From DASPRG01 sp963796125 (GTDB lineage: Bacteria > Nitrospirota > Thermodesulfovibrionia > Thermodesulfovibrionales > SM23-35), in the NCBI GenBank assembly GCA_963796125.1, contig CAWCKM010000041.1, positions 1 through 61,781 of the forward strand: DNA of 61,781 bases, given 5' to 3'. This document shows, in pieces, positions 8,384 to 17,139 of this stretch. Both the position numbers and the translations under genes were made by a program. How positions within the stretch are numbered: the stretch's first letter is position 1; every line of letters begins with the position of its first letter. The notes under the pieces were generated by a model. It had not been told where the DNA came from and made no database searches. It saw nothing but the letters and a program-made list of their open reading frames with translations.

Positions 8384-8752
8384 ATGAATCCAGAAAATAT
8401 GTTAAAAGGCAGGATAGCTGAAACTTTGGTAGAGGAACTTCTGCGTCAATCTGGAAATATAGTCTACAGGTTTGGCTACGAAGCAATTGTCCAGAATTTG
8501 GTACAACTTGAGGAAAGTTTTGATCGTAATAGTGAAGTTGGCGAGAGAATAAGGGTGATGCCTGATTTTATTGTGATCGATAAAGAAGGCAAACCAGCAT
8601 TTGTGGAAGTAAAGTTTCGTTGTAAACCAGAGTTGCATAGAGACGATTACGAAAAGCTCGAAAAAATAAATAAACTTTGGTCGGCAAAACTAATTTTTGT
8701 AAATTGCCACGAACAACCATATTTCAGGGTTTCTGATCCCGCCCTATTTTGA
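8384..8752 (+). CDS. PD-(D/E)XK nuclease-fold protein
   Basis: A 122-residue single-domain protein. It starts with a helix KGRIAETLVEELLRQSG, then MPDFIVIDKEGKPAFVEVKFR. The PD-(x)n-ExK pattern (Asp in MPDF, Glu and Lys in VEVKF) plus an early Glu in GRIAETL is the classic restriction-endonuclease-like active site. Proteins of this size include Holliday junction resolvase-like enzymes, small restriction enzymes and VRR-type nucleases; which of these it is cannot be told. It lies in an accessory patch next to broken genes. The fold call is good, the function open. Confidence 0.7.
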   Translation: MNPENMLKGRIAETLVEELLRQSGNIVYRFGYEAIVQNLVQLEESFDRNSEVGERIRVMPDFIVIDKEGKPAFVEVKFRCKPELHRDDYEKLEKINKLWSAKLIFVNCHEQPYFRVSDPALF

Positions 8753-8769
8753 CAAGAACAAGAATTTAG

Positions 8770-8922
8770 TACAAAGACCACTGCTTCAGGAATCAGAGCT
8801 GGGAAATTGATCAAAAGCTATATGATATCTACGAAGATTTGGTCTACAGATATCTAACCCTTAGTGTGTTCCCATCTGAGAATATTGACTTACCGAGAGT
8901 CGCTTCTTGTGTCCAGTCTTGA
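8770..8922 (+). pseudogene. Possible gene remnant
   Basis: A frame open from 8770 to a TGA at 8920 has no start codon at its head but reads a protein-like helical stretch (WEIDQKLYDIYEDLVYRYL). It could be the end of a decayed gene after the nuclease-like gene, or the frame-shifted tail of that gene. Weak evidence. Confidence 0.25.
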
Positions 8923-8964
8923 TACAGAAGAAGAGAGAAAATAGAATCGCCCCGAATAGAACAC

Positions 8965-10250
8965 TTATCGTTCTTTATCGCGAAGTTTTCTGAGGCGTTC
9001 AATTACCTTCTCAGCCTCAGTTAAGTTAATCTCTTGAAAAATCGCAAGTGATTTTCTGTACATCTCTTCCGCCTTGTCAAGTTCGCTCGCGTTTTTTGTA
9101 GATGTCACCAAGGTTGCTATAGTCCTTAGCCATTCCTTCGAGTCTCCCTAAACGCTCCTCGATCTCAAGCGATTTTTTGTGCATTTCCTCTGCCTTGTCA
9201 AGATCCCCGCGGTTCTCGGTAGACGTTGCCAAGGTTGCCGTAAGAGTTAGCCATTCCTTCAAGCTTTCCTAAACGCTCATTGATCTCAAGTGATTTCTTG
9301 TGCATTCTCCTCTGCCTTGTCAAGGTCATTGAGATTTTTGTAAATGATTCCCAGGTTGTTATAATCGTAGGCTATCGCTTCCGAATCTTTCCAAACGCTC
9401 ATTGATCTCAAGCGATTTCCTCTGCGTCTCTTCATGCCTTACCAAGTTCACCGCGGATTCCGTAAATCGCGCATAGATTGCCATAATTGTTGGCCATCGC
9501 TTCAAGCTTTCCTAAACGCTCATTGATTTCCAGCGAGTTCTTCTGCATCTCTTCCGCCTTATCAAGTTCACCGCGGATTCTGATAGATGATGCCCAAGTT
9601 GTTATAATTGCTCGGCCATCCCTTCGAATCTTTCCAAACGCTCATTGATCTCTAGTGATTTCTCAGTGCATCTCTCTCTGCCTTCATCAAGGTTCACCGC
9701 GGACTCGGTAGACGTTGCCTAAGTTGTCGAGGATGGATGCTCGCGCTTTCGTCTGGCATAGAGATCTCGATGCGCAATATTGCTCAACCGAATGAAGTCT
9801 TCCAGAAGACCAAGTGTACGAAGATGGTTTGCTGCATTCGTGTAAAAAACATTCCACAAAGGAGGCATCACCGTGGGCAGACTCGCTCATGCTCTGGAAG
9901 TCTTAAAGCAGAAAGTTCGATCAGGCTTAATATCTGCGTTAATGCGCACACGATAAACCCTGCACGCGCGCTCATGATAAGGACTAGGCGTCATTTATAC
10001 TTAAATCATTGAGAATATGATTCGAAAGAATCGAGTGATATATAATGCCCCCGTTACCTTCTTTCCTGATAAGGGAAGCGAGATAATTGTTGCCTGTTAG
10101 GCTCGAATAGGATTCACTTGTAATATTGCTGACTTGGATGACCACATCGTGCGGAACAGGAACCTCAAGAATCGCATAAGCTCTGAAAAGGCTCACCGCA
10201 TCTGACCCCTTATCCCGTATACGTTGCCACTGCGATGTTGCTACTTTCTT
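8965..10250 (-). pseudogene. Broken TPR-repeat protein with STAND-like winged-helix part
   Basis: The minus strand encodes at least six TPR units of the kinesin-light-chain type (ELDKAEEMYRKSLAI, LGKLEAMANNYGNLG and so on), ending in a clean C-terminus LRKLRDKER with TAA at 8965-8967. Upstream (about 9984-10230) the minus strand reads FRAYAILEVPVPHDVVIQ... and SLIRKEGNGGIIYHSILSNHIL, which resembles the helical/winged-helix linker between a STAND NTPase and its TPR domain. No single frame spans the region: nearly every repeat unit has an extra base. The NTPase part is missing, because at ~10250 the sequence changes to an aldo/keto reductase on the other strand. It was probably a signalling or defence-type STAND protein, now truncated; some frame breaks may be assembly errors. 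Confidence 0.6.
9153..9760. repeat. Tandem repeat of 121-122 bp (TPR units)
   Basis: The marker CGCTC followed by (C/A)TTGAT(C/T)TC recurs at 9153, 9274, 9396, 9517 and 9639, giving spacings of 121, 122, 121 and 122 bp. A 40-residue TPR unit needs 120 bp, so each copy carries one or two extra bases. Units share the words for ERLGKLE and LDKAEEM on the minus strand. Confidence 0.8.
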
Positions 10251-10251
10251 T

Positions 10252-10945
10252 GGTACCTTGAGTCTGCCCGTGCATATTCCGGCAGTGAGGCATACTACGG
10301 CAGAGCGCTGAAAGAAAGACGAAAAGACATTTTCCTCGCGAGTAAATCTCATGCAAGAAACAAAAAGGAAGCGCTGTCACATCTCGATGAAACCCTAAGG
10401 AACATGCGCACTGACTATCTCGATTTATGGCAGGTTCATGATGTAAGGGAAAAGGCTGATGTAAGAGAAATATTCGGTCCTGGAGGAGCAATCGAGGCTT
10501 TTGCAGAGGCAAAAGAAAAAGGTTTTGTACGCTTCATAGGGGTGACAGGGCATCATGATCCTGACATACTGATACAATGTATCGAGATGTTTGATTTTGA
10601 TACCGTGCTCCTGCCGGTGAATCCTGCTGAACCATTCTTACAAGAGTTTCCTCGATAAGGTGATCCCAACTGCGAAGAAGAAACAGATGGGCATTGTAGG
10701 GATGAAGGTCTATTTCAGGGGATTCGCGTCAAAAATCCCATGGTATGAGACAATGGAACCCTTTCTCCATTTTGCGCTCTCTCAACCCGGTAACGACAGT
10801 AGTGATTGGATGCGACAGCGTTGAGCAGCTCGAGGAAAATGTGACATTTGCGGCGCGTTTCAAACCGATGCAGGAAAAACAGATGAAGACTCTTATGGAA
10901 AAAGTAAAACCCTTTGCTCGTCAGCTTATGTACTATAAACCGTAA
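10252..10945 (+). pseudogene. Aldo/keto reductase, 5' truncated and frame-broken
   Basis: Coding similarity begins abruptly at about 10252 with LESARAYSGSEAYYGRALK (the family D-T-A-x-x-Y...SE..iG.aLk region) and continues through DIFLASKSH, DYLDLWQVHD and VRFIGVTGHHD. The N-terminal ~40 residues with the TIM-barrel start are absent. After 10640 the frame moves (SFLDKVIPTAKKKQMGIVGMK) and moves again near 10775 (VTTVVIGCDSVEQLEENV) before the stop at 10945. The truncation coincides with the end of the TPR remnant on the opposite strand, which marks a rearrangement or deletion junction. The two internal shifts may be sequencing errors, but the missing N-terminus is not. Confidence 0.7.
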
Positions 10946-11086
10946 AGACGGCGTGTCCTCTTTCATGTTAAAATTGTTCTTATGGAAAAGGAATCTTGAG
11001 AAAAGGCCAATGAAGAAACGATTAGAGAAGCTATTGACAGCCTGGCAATGTGTTTTGACAAACATGACAGTGCATGAACTTATAGA

Positions 11087-12004
11087 TCATTGTTCCAATA
11101 TTACAACGTCACGGATGCAGCTTTTCCCAATTGTATTCACAGCTGGTCTTAGTTTGAAGTATTGCCTGTAAAATTCTTTTATCTTTTGCAGGAAAGAGGT
11201 GTGGATTTTGACCTTAAGGTAGAGGTCACCGGATTCTCCTCCATTACTTCCGTCTTTGCCCATGCCTTTGAGTCGTATTCTCTGTCCTTCCTTTATTCCG
11301 GCGGGAATCTTAATCATAAGGTCCCGTGAGTCACCGGGTTTTAAGTAGCGATATTGAATCTTACCACCAGAAGAGGCAACTTCAGGAGTAACCCTGATTT
11401 CATCCTGAACATCCTTCCCCTTCTCTGGCAGTTCCAGCCCGTATTTCTTTGCAGCATGCCTCTGGAATGCTTCTAACCCCTTGAGGAGTATCCTGGCAAA
11501 CAGAGAAGGTTTATAGGTTGGAGCTGTGTCTGTTCGGGACGGGGCTTCCTTCATCATGTCTCGGTAGACCTTTGACATTGGTTCAAAAAAGAAAAACCTG
11601 CCGGAGAATCCCGGTCCTTTGAATTCAAAAGTTCTATACTGTGTCCCGTAAAAAGTGTTACGGCTGAAGATATCTTCCGGTCTGCTCAACCCGAATGCTC
11701 TGCTCAGCTCTTCAAAGATATGAGAAATATCAGAATCCCTGAAGATATCCTGCTCTGTATACGCCTGCCTGAACCTGTCTCTTGCAGAGGAACCATAACT
11801 CAGTCTATAGGAATCATAGTCTCTTCTCTTCCCGGGATCCGAGAGGACAGCATAAGCCTCATTGATCTCTTTCATCATCTCCTCATTGCCTGGGTTTTTG
11901 TCGGGGTGATATTGAAAGGCTAACTTCCGGTAAGTCTTCTTGATCTCCTCTGCAGTCGCATCTTCATTCACACCCAGTGTCTTATAGTAGTCTTTGTTAT
12001 TCAT
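11087..12004 (-). CDS. DnaJ-domain co-chaperone (DnaJ/CbpA-like)
   Basis: The N-terminal J domain is complete: DYYKTLGVNEDATAEEIKK, then YHPDKNPG with the HPD motif that stimulates DnaK ATPase, and AYAVLSDPGKRRDYD. The middle (about residues 75-190) is Phe/Arg-rich and lacks the CxxCxGxG zinc repeats of true DnaJ. The C-terminal part (DEIRVTPEVASSGGKIQYRY, then PAGIKEGQRIRLKGMG) is one substrate-binding beta domain. It is thus a type II or III co-chaperone. The last ~35 residues look atypical for the family, so a frame change near the 3' end is possible. It follows the lipoate ligase gene on the same strand (63-bp gap). Confidence 0.85.
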   Translation of the reverse strand: MNNKDYYKTLGVNEDATAEEIKKTYRKLAFQYHPDKNPGNEEMMKEINEAYAVLSDPGKRRDYDSYRLSYGSSARDRFRQAYTEQDIFRDSDISHIFEELSRAFGLSRPEDIFSRNTFYGTQYRTFEFKGPGFSGRFFFFEPMSKVYRDMMKEAPSRTDTAPTYKPSLFARILLKGLEAFQRHAAKKYGLELPEKGKDVQDEIRVTPEVASSGGKIQYRYLKPGDSRDLMIKIPAGIKEGQRIRLKGMGKDGSNGGESGDLYLKVKIHTSFLQKIKEFYRQYFKLRPAVNTIGKSCIRDVVILEQ

Positions 12005-12067
12005 TATTTTTTTAAATTGACTTAAATGCTCTCTGTTTTACAGGTCAAATCCTATTATAATATGATC

Positions 12068-12856
12068 TCAAAATCGCCTGAATTTCCACTGGGGCGAAAG
12101 GTATTTTTGAGTCTCAAACTCTTTGGCGAGAGATACTTCATCTGGTGCAGGTGAAGACGGAACAAGGCTGGTATCAAAAGCTTCCTCAAAAGAGATTCTT
12201 ATAGCTTCTTTGAGACTTTCAACGTTTAGATCTGAAAGTATATTTTTCAATCCAGCAAACTGTTTTCCTATCCCAGACGACCTGAGATTAAATACCTTCG
12301 TTATTTCTTCCTCATCAACAAGAAAAGGAATAGAACCCTGCTGAAGAAGACCATCAGGCCAGCGTTTCTGAGCAGAGCCTATAATTTTCTTATTATTAAT
12401 TGTTATTTCTCCATACGATGTTGACTGAAAACATAATGGACTTCTGTCGCGATGAAGTTCCCTCTGTAGTTTTAATGTTGATGAGAGTCCAACTTTCGAA
12501 AGTGCAAGACCAAAGGCCTTGCTTATCTTTTCGTAACTGTCGAGTAAACCTTTTGAGAACTCCCCAAAATCTGTCTTTGCAGAAAAACTGTATGTAATCT
12601 CATCATTATGCAAAATTGCACGGCCTCCGGTGGGTCTTCTGGCAATCGGTATCCCCTTCTCCAGACAGTAATTGATGTTGATATCGCTGACTTTTTGAAA
12701 GTATCCGATACTGACAGAGGGCACATCCCATCCGTAAATCCTCAGCGTTGGAGGTAAATTCCCTGTCCTGACTTCTGTAGCGATAGCCTCATCCAGAGCC
12801 ATGTTGTAAAAAGCACTGCAAGGACCCGTGTCAATGAAACGCCAGGTATCCGTCAT
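12068..12856 (-). CDS. Lipoate-protein ligase A / octanoyltransferase (LipM-like)
   Basis: BPL/LPL-fold enzyme that attaches lipoyl or octanoyl groups to carrier proteins such as GcvH. Motifs: YNMALDEAIA near the N-terminus, PTLRIYGWDVPSVSIGYFQ, RRPTGGRAILHNDEITYSF, the invariant lysine in INNKKIIGSAQKR, and LLQQGSIPF. A cysteine lies in SPLCFQSTSYGEI, at the position where LipM-type octanoyltransferases carry the acyl-thioester cysteine; at 262 residues LipM fits better than the larger LplA. The exact donor (free lipoate or octanoyl-ACP) is inference. The end of the frame is close to a DnaJ-like gene on the same strand. Confidence 0.85.
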   Translation of the reverse strand: MTDTWRFIDTGPCSAFYNMALDEAIATEVRTGNLPPTLRIYGWDVPSVSIGYFQKVSDININYCLEKGIPIARRPTGGRAILHNDEITYSFSAKTDFGEFSKGLLDSYEKISKAFGLALSKVGLSSTLKLQRELHRDRSPLCFQSTSYGEITINNKKIIGSAQKRWPDGLLQQGSIPFLVDEEEITKVFNLRSSGIGKQFAGLKNILSDLNVESLKEAIRISFEEAFDTSLVPSSPAPDEVSLAKEFETQKYLSPQWKFRRF

Positions 12857-12932
12857 GGAAAAATATAAAACTTATAACAGATGTAAATCAACAACACTGT
12901 TCTGTGAGGCCTTTTTCCTGATATACTACTTT

Positions 12933-13574
12933 ATGAAAAAGTTATTATGTCTTTTCACTTTGGTTAACCTTCTGATCTTCTCTTGCTCTGTTCTGTTTGC
13001 TTCTTCAGTTGATGAAGAATTACAAAAGATTCAGAAAGCTTATGAGAATATAAAAGATATAAGGGGAAATTTTATCCAGAAGAGCTTTATAAAAGACCTC
13101 AAGCGAATCGATACATATAAGGGTCAGTTTTTTATTAAGATTCCGAAGAAGCTGAAATGGGAATATAAAGGAGAAAAACCTCAGGAAGTCTTTATCAACG
13201 ATAATGAGATTCTCATGTATCAGAAAAAAGAAAGGCAGGCCTTTAGAAGTAAATTTGATTGGAATACATATGGCCAGGCCCCAATAGCCCTGTTGAGCGG
13301 ATTCGGGAAAATTCAGGAAGAGTTTTTAATATCGCAAAAAAACGGGAATCTCCTGCTGAAACCTAAAAATCCTATGGGTAGAATCCTCTCCGTAGAGATC
13401 GTATCTTCTGAAAATGAATTCCCGATAACTTCTTTCATAATAAGGGATTCCCTTTCTAATAAGATCGAAATAATTCTGAAGGATATAAGGATTAATACAG
13501 ACTTAGGAGAGAAATTGTTCGATCCTTCCTTACCAAAGGATATTAAGATATATGAGCATAATCCTGGGGATTGA
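12933..13574 (+). CDS. lolA: Outer membrane lipoprotein carrier protein LolA
   Basis: Periplasmic chaperone that ferries lipoproteins from LolCDE to the outer membrane. I choose the ATG at 12933 because it begins a signal peptide (MKKLLCLFTLVNLLIFSCSVLFA), with cleavage before SSVDEELQKIQ. The mature part has the family pattern: IKDIRGNFIQKSF, YKGQFFIKIPKKLKWEY, the NDNEILMYQKKERQ strand pair, and a C-terminal LFDPSLPKDIKIYE. The length, about 214 residues, is normal. It overlaps tsaD by 23 bases. Confidence 0.88.
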   Translation: MKKLLCLFTLVNLLIFSCSVLFASSVDEELQKIQKAYENIKDIRGNFIQKSFIKDLKRIDTYKGQFFIKIPKKLKWEYKGEKPQEVFINDNEILMYQKKERQAFRSKFDWNTYGQAPIALLSGFGKIQEEFLISQKNGNLLLKPKNPMGRILSVEIVSSENEFPITSFIIRDSLSNKIEIILKDIRINTDLGEKLFDPSLPKDIKIYEHNPGD

Positions 13575-14625
13575 CACCTCTTGTGACGATACCGCTGCTG
13601 CAGTTGTCGAGAATGGAACAAAGGTAATTTCAAATATCGTCTCTACCCAAACAGAGATACATACAAAATACGGCGGGATTGTACCTGAACTTGCATCCCG
13701 AAAGCATATAGAAATGATATGGCCTGTTGTTGACGAGGCATTAAAGGCTGCCGGTATGAAGCTTGATAATCTTTCCGGAGTTGCTGTATGTCATGGTCCC
13801 GGCCTTATCGGCTCTCTCCTCGTTGGTTGTTCCTTTGCAAAGGCCCTCTGCTATTCAAAGGGCATCCCCTTTTTATCAGTAAATCACCTCGAAGGCCACA
13901 TATTCTCTGTATTACTTGAGGCATCAAAGCCTTCGTTTCCTTTCCTTGCTCTTATCGTCTCTGGAGGACATACCTGCCTTTATAGGGTTGATGGGTTCGG
14001 TGCTTACCATGAACTTGGCAGAACAAGGGATGATGCAGCAGGTGAGGCGTATGACAAGGTCTCAAAGCTTCTTGGTCTCGGATATCCTGGAGGTCCAATA
14101 ATCGAGAAAATTGCCCAGGAAGGAAACCCAAAGGCAATAGACTTTCCACGGGCATATTTGCCAGGATCCCTTGATTTTAGTTTCAGCGGACTGAAAACAG
14201 CAGTCCTGAATTTCGTGAAAAAATGAGTCCTTTGTCCTCAGTCAAATCCCTCCATTCCCCCCTTGCTGAAGGGAAGAATGAGGAGCATACCACAGAAATA
14301 AGGGTTCTAATCATGGAACTGATTCAATGATATTGCTGCATCTTTCCAGGCATCTGTAATAGATGTCCTCGTGAGAAAAACAGAATGGGCAATAAAAAAA
14401 GAGTGCTTAAAGCATGTAGTACTCACGGGGGGAGTAGCTGCAAACAGAGGATTACGAAAAAGGATGAGAGAAATGGGAGATGAAATGGCAGCAGATGTCT
14501 TTATTCCCACTCCACCTTTTTGTACTGACAATGCTGCCATGATAGCATCGGCTGGATATTATCACTTTAAGGCAGGAAATATTGCAGGACTCGATTTAAA
14601 TCCAAAAGCCTACATGCCGCTCTGA
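13552..14625 (+). CDS. tsaD: tRNA N6-adenosine threonylcarbamoyltransferase TsaD, frame-broken
   Basis: Catalytic subunit for t6A37 in ANN-decoding tRNAs, essential in most bacteria. The first frame (to 14226) holds IDTSCDDTAAAVVENG, the metal-binding HLEGH, LIVSGGHT, and DDAAGEAYDKVSKLLGLGYPGGP through SFSGLKTAVL. The C-terminal part resumes in the same frame after the break (DIAASFQ...VDVLV, VLTGGVAANRGLR, TPPFCTDNAAMIASAGY) and ends at 14625. In between (about 14220-14335) frame 1 has stops, but the +1 frame is open across it, so two compensating indels, the first in a run of seven A, would restore the gene. This stretch also contains a palindromic repeat absent from ordinary TsaD, giving a ~30-residue extra segment. 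Confidence 0.85.
14244..14283. repeat. C/G-rich palindromic element, degenerate copy inside tsaD
   Basis: AAATCCCTCCATTCCCCCC then TTGCTGAAGGG, followed by a poorly kept right arm. It is the same design as the copies at 56284, 58730 and 61262 (AATCCCCC...CCCCTTT-loop-AAAGGGG...GGGGGATT). It lies exactly in the part of tsaD that is out of frame. Confidence 0.6.
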
Positions 14626-14676
14626 TCTCTGATCAGCAATATACGGTACAAAGAGATAGCCTGTATCCGTCTGGAT

Positions 14677-15207
14677 TTATTCAGTTATCAGATCAGCTTC
14701 TGCCTCCAGGGCAATTTCGGCATATTTTCCGACCAAGACGCCACCATCCTCCATGGGCACATTCCATATTAAGCCATAGTCCTCACGATTCACCACCGTC
14801 TTAGCAGTAAAACCTATGCTCGTAGCACCGAAGGGGCTCTTTACTGGTCCGAAATATTCAACCTCCAGCGTGACAGGATGAGTCACTCCGTGAATGGTCA
14901 GATCACCGTAAACCTTACAGCGGTTGATACTTGTAACCTCCACTTTTGAACTTTTAAAAATGATTCCAGGATATTTTTCCACATCAAAGAAATCAGGACT
15001 CCTGAGATGATCGTCGCGTTTTTTAATACCTGTACAGATACTCATAGCATCAATAGTTACTTCCACTGATGAATGGTTTATATCAGAGATATCAAAATGA
15101 ATCATACCGGTAATTTTACTGAAATGACCCCTTACATTCGCAATCATCAGATGACCAATAGAAAATACTGCTACAGTATGGTCTGGATCAATTATCCACT
15201 TAGCCAT
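14677..15207 (-). CDS. YceI family protein
   Basis: Lipocalin-like beta-barrel that binds isoprenoid-type lipids in the characterised members. Motifs: KWIIDPDHTVAVFSIGHLMI, IHFDISDINHSSVEVTIDA, DHLRSPDFFDVEKYPGIIFKSS and the C-terminal EDYGLIWN. I start at 15207 (MAKWIIDPDH) because GGAGGAATT lies directly upstream; the longer frame would add only MIGGGI. There is no signal peptide, so this is a cytoplasmic-type member. It is a single gene, convergent with tsaD. Confidence 0.92.
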   Translation of the reverse strand: MAKWIIDPDHTVAVFSIGHLMIANVRGHFSKITGMIHFDISDINHSSVEVTIDAMSICTGIKKRDDHLRSPDFFDVEKYPGIIFKSSKVEVTSINRCKVYGDLTIHGVTHPVTLEVEYFGPVKSPFGATSIGFTAKTVVNREDYGLIWNVPMEDGGVLVGKYAEIALEAEADLITE

Positions 15208-15586
15208 AATTCCTCCTCCGATCACACTAAGCTTTTTTCTACTGAATAATACACCAATGGATTTATGCCATTATACCATTCCGCGGTCTAAATACTATAA
15301 AGCCCGTCCTGCAAAATTTCCCATTCCAGTTTCCATACATCATAATGACAACACTTGTCAGATTCACTCCATTCATATCAGCAAAATTGATTTTCTCCCA
15401 TAAAATTAATAGGATTTGAATATTAAAATTGGCACAAAATGTGCTCTAACAGAAAAACAACGTGACGGGTTAATTTATATAGAATTTGGTATAATAATTA
15501 TAAGATACGGAAAATAAAATTTATAAAACAATTGAAAATATGTATAATTGTTACTTGTGGCATATTTCCCTAAGGAAGGACAGAAT
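15208..15586. other. Divergent intergenic region
   Basis: About 380 AT-rich bases between yceI (minus) and the PilZ gene (plus). It contains a short perfect inverted repeat GCACAAAATGTGC at about 15432-15444, which could be an operator, and an extended -10 promoter at 15487. I see no reading frame or RNA gene in it. Confidence 0.5.
15487..15495 (+). promoter_or_regulatory. Extended -10 promoter for the PilZ gene
   Basis: TGG-TATAAT, within the ten-mer TTGGTATAAT, lies 92 bases before the PilZ ATG. No good -35 is seen, as expected for an extended -10. The same ten-mer recurs upstream of pheA. Confidence 0.45.
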
Positions 15587-15895
15587 ATGGGATCAATATT
15601 AGATGCCAAAGATGATGAAAGTAAGCTAAAGGACAAAAGGAAACACCGCCGCCAGGATTTTTCCTATGCAGTGGTTGAGTATGTCTTAATTTCTAATAGT
15701 ACACATGAAACCTTTATCGGTTTTACTCTCAATGTAAGTGTCTCTGGACTGTGCCTTTATACTCCGAAGCTCCTCGCAGAAGGACAGAAGATAACAATCA
15801 AAAGCACTATTCCTACCTCTTCTAAAACAGCAATGGTAAGATGGATTGAAAAGTATGACGATGTCTTTTACAAGGTAGGATTAGTTTTTATTTAA
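15587..15895 (+). CDS. PilZ domain protein (predicted c-di-GMP receptor)
   Basis: About 102 residues when started at the ATG at 15587, which has AAGGAAGGA upstream; the longer frame starts from a TTG with no such site. The c-di-GMP-binding signature is present: KHRRQDFSY (RxxxR) and NVSVSGLCLYT (an N/D-x-S-x-x-G motif), 40-50 residues apart. It is a stand-alone PilZ domain, so it probably passes the c-di-GMP state to a partner protein. It is a single gene. Confidence 0.85.
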   Translation: MGSILDAKDDESKLKDKRKHRRQDFSYAVVEYVLISNSTHETFIGFTLNVSVSGLCLYTPKLLAEGQKITIKSTIPTSSKTAMVRWIEKYDDVFYKVGLVFI

Positions 15896-16015
15896 TTCAC
15901 TCCTGCAGTCTTTTGGCTATTAGTCTTCCCAATAGTGTTGACTGAGATCGAACCAGCTTTTTCTTGCCGAACACCTGCTCATTTTCATATCCCTGTAACA
16001 AAGGTTGACTTTTGT

Positions 16016-16024
16016 TGGTATAAT
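16016..16024 (+). promoter_or_regulatory. Extended -10 promoter of the aromatic operon
   Basis: TTGGTATAAT contains TG-N-TATAAT and lies ~45 bases before pheA. A TTGACT at 16005 is too close to act as its -35. It is the only promoter-like site before the long pheA-sppA gene run. Confidence 0.45.
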
Positions 16025-16068
16025 AGTCAGAAAAAACAGGGGTTCTTGATATCAAGGAGTATATAAAG

Positions 16069-17139
16069 ATGGGAGGACTTGAAAGATTGAGGAAAGAGAT
16101 CGATGAAGTCGACAATGAAATCCTTAGGCTCCTTAACAAGAGGGCGGTAACGGTTATCGAGATTGCTCATATAAAACGCCATGAGCAGACAAAATTCTAT
16201 TCTCCGGAACGTGAAAGAGAAATCCTCGAACGACTAACAGCTTTGAATAAAGGACCGTTTCCAAACGATACATTAAAAGTGATATACAGGGAAATCCTTT
16301 CTGCATCACTTTCCCTCGAGGAACCCCTGAAGGTAGCATATTTCGGTCCGCTTGCAACCTACACGCATCTCGCGGCTTTACGACATTTCGGTTCGTCAGC
16401 TTCTTTTCTTCCGGTAGAGAGTATCAAGGGCGTGTTTGATGCTGTCGACTCCGTCAAGGCAGAATTTGGTGTTGTGCCGATCGAAAACTCAAACGAGGGT
16501 GTCGTCAGTTCTACTCTTGATCTTTTCATGGACTATGATCTCAAGGTTTCTGCTGAAGTAATGTTGGAAATTTCCCATAATCTTCTTTCAAAAAGTGGTG
16601 ATAAAACAAAAATCAAGAAGGTCTATTCTAATCCTCAGGCTTCGGCGCAATGTAAGCGGTGGCTTGAGTCAAACCTTCCCGGGATCCCGGTATTCGAATC
16701 TACAAGTACGGCGAGAGCTGCAGAGATTGCATCCCATGACATTGAGGCAGCAGCAATAGCGAGCGAGCTCGCTGCAAAGATCTATGACTTGCACTTCATT
16801 GAGAAAAACATCGGAGACAGTAAATATAACTATACAAGATTTCTTGTCATTTCAAAAGAATATCCTCAGAAGACAGGGAAGGATAAAACATCCATAATGT
16901 TCTCGATCAAAGATAAACCCGGAGCCCTCTATGACATCCTCTCACCTTTCAAGAAAGCAAAGATTAATCTGACAAAAATAGAGTCGAGGCCTTCCAAGAG
17001 AAAGGCATGGGAATATATATTTTTTGTTGATATGGAAGGTCACGTTGATGACAAGAAAGTGCGAAAGGCGATTGAAGACATAAAAGAAAATTGCCTTTAT
17101 GTGAAGATTCTTGGTTCCTATCCTCATGGCGGAACTTGA
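16069..17139 (+). CDS. pheA: Bifunctional chorismate mutase / prephenate dehydratase
   Basis: First committed steps to phenylalanine. Residues 1-85 are an AroQ-type chorismate mutase (LRKEIDEVDNEILRLLNKR, then YSPEREREILERL). Residues ~92-270 are prephenate dehydratase (VAYFGPLATYTHLAALRHFG, VVPIENSNEGVVSSTLD, and NYTRFLVIS at the Thr-Arg-Phe catalytic motif). Residues ~280-356 are an ACT domain (KTSIMFSIKDKPGALYDIL, then INLTKIESRPSKRKAWEYIFF) for Phe feedback inhibition. AAGGAG precedes the ATG. The stop overlaps the hisC ATG by one base. Confidence 0.96.
   Translation: MGGLERLRKEIDEVDNEILRLLNKRAVTVIEIAHIKRHEQTKFYSPEREREILERLTALNKGPFPNDTLKVIYREILSASLSLEEPLKVAYFGPLATYTHLAALRHFGSSASFLPVESIKGVFDAVDSVKAEFGVVPIENSNEGVVSSTLDLFMDYDLKVSAEVMLEISHNLLSKSGDKTKIKKVYSNPQASAQCKRWLESNLPGIPVFESTSTARAAEIASHDIEAAAIASELAAKIYDLHFIEKNIGDSKYNYTRFLVISKEYPQKTGKDKTSIMFSIKDKPGALYDILSPFKKAKINLTKIESRPSKRKAWEYIFFVDMEGHVDDKKVRKAIEDIKENCLYVKILGSYPHGGT

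Noticed and set aside
8965..9760. CRISPR-like array suggested by regular spacing
   Set aside because: The whole 121-122 bp unit is repeated and codes for TPR motifs; there are no unique spacers.
9737..10012. Plus-strand open frame of 91 codons over the TPR remnant
   Set aside because: Composition is not protein-like, and the minus strand explains the region.
14220..14340. Programmed frameshift in tsaD
   Set aside because: Two shifts in opposite directions around an A-run and a repeat fit sequencing indels better.
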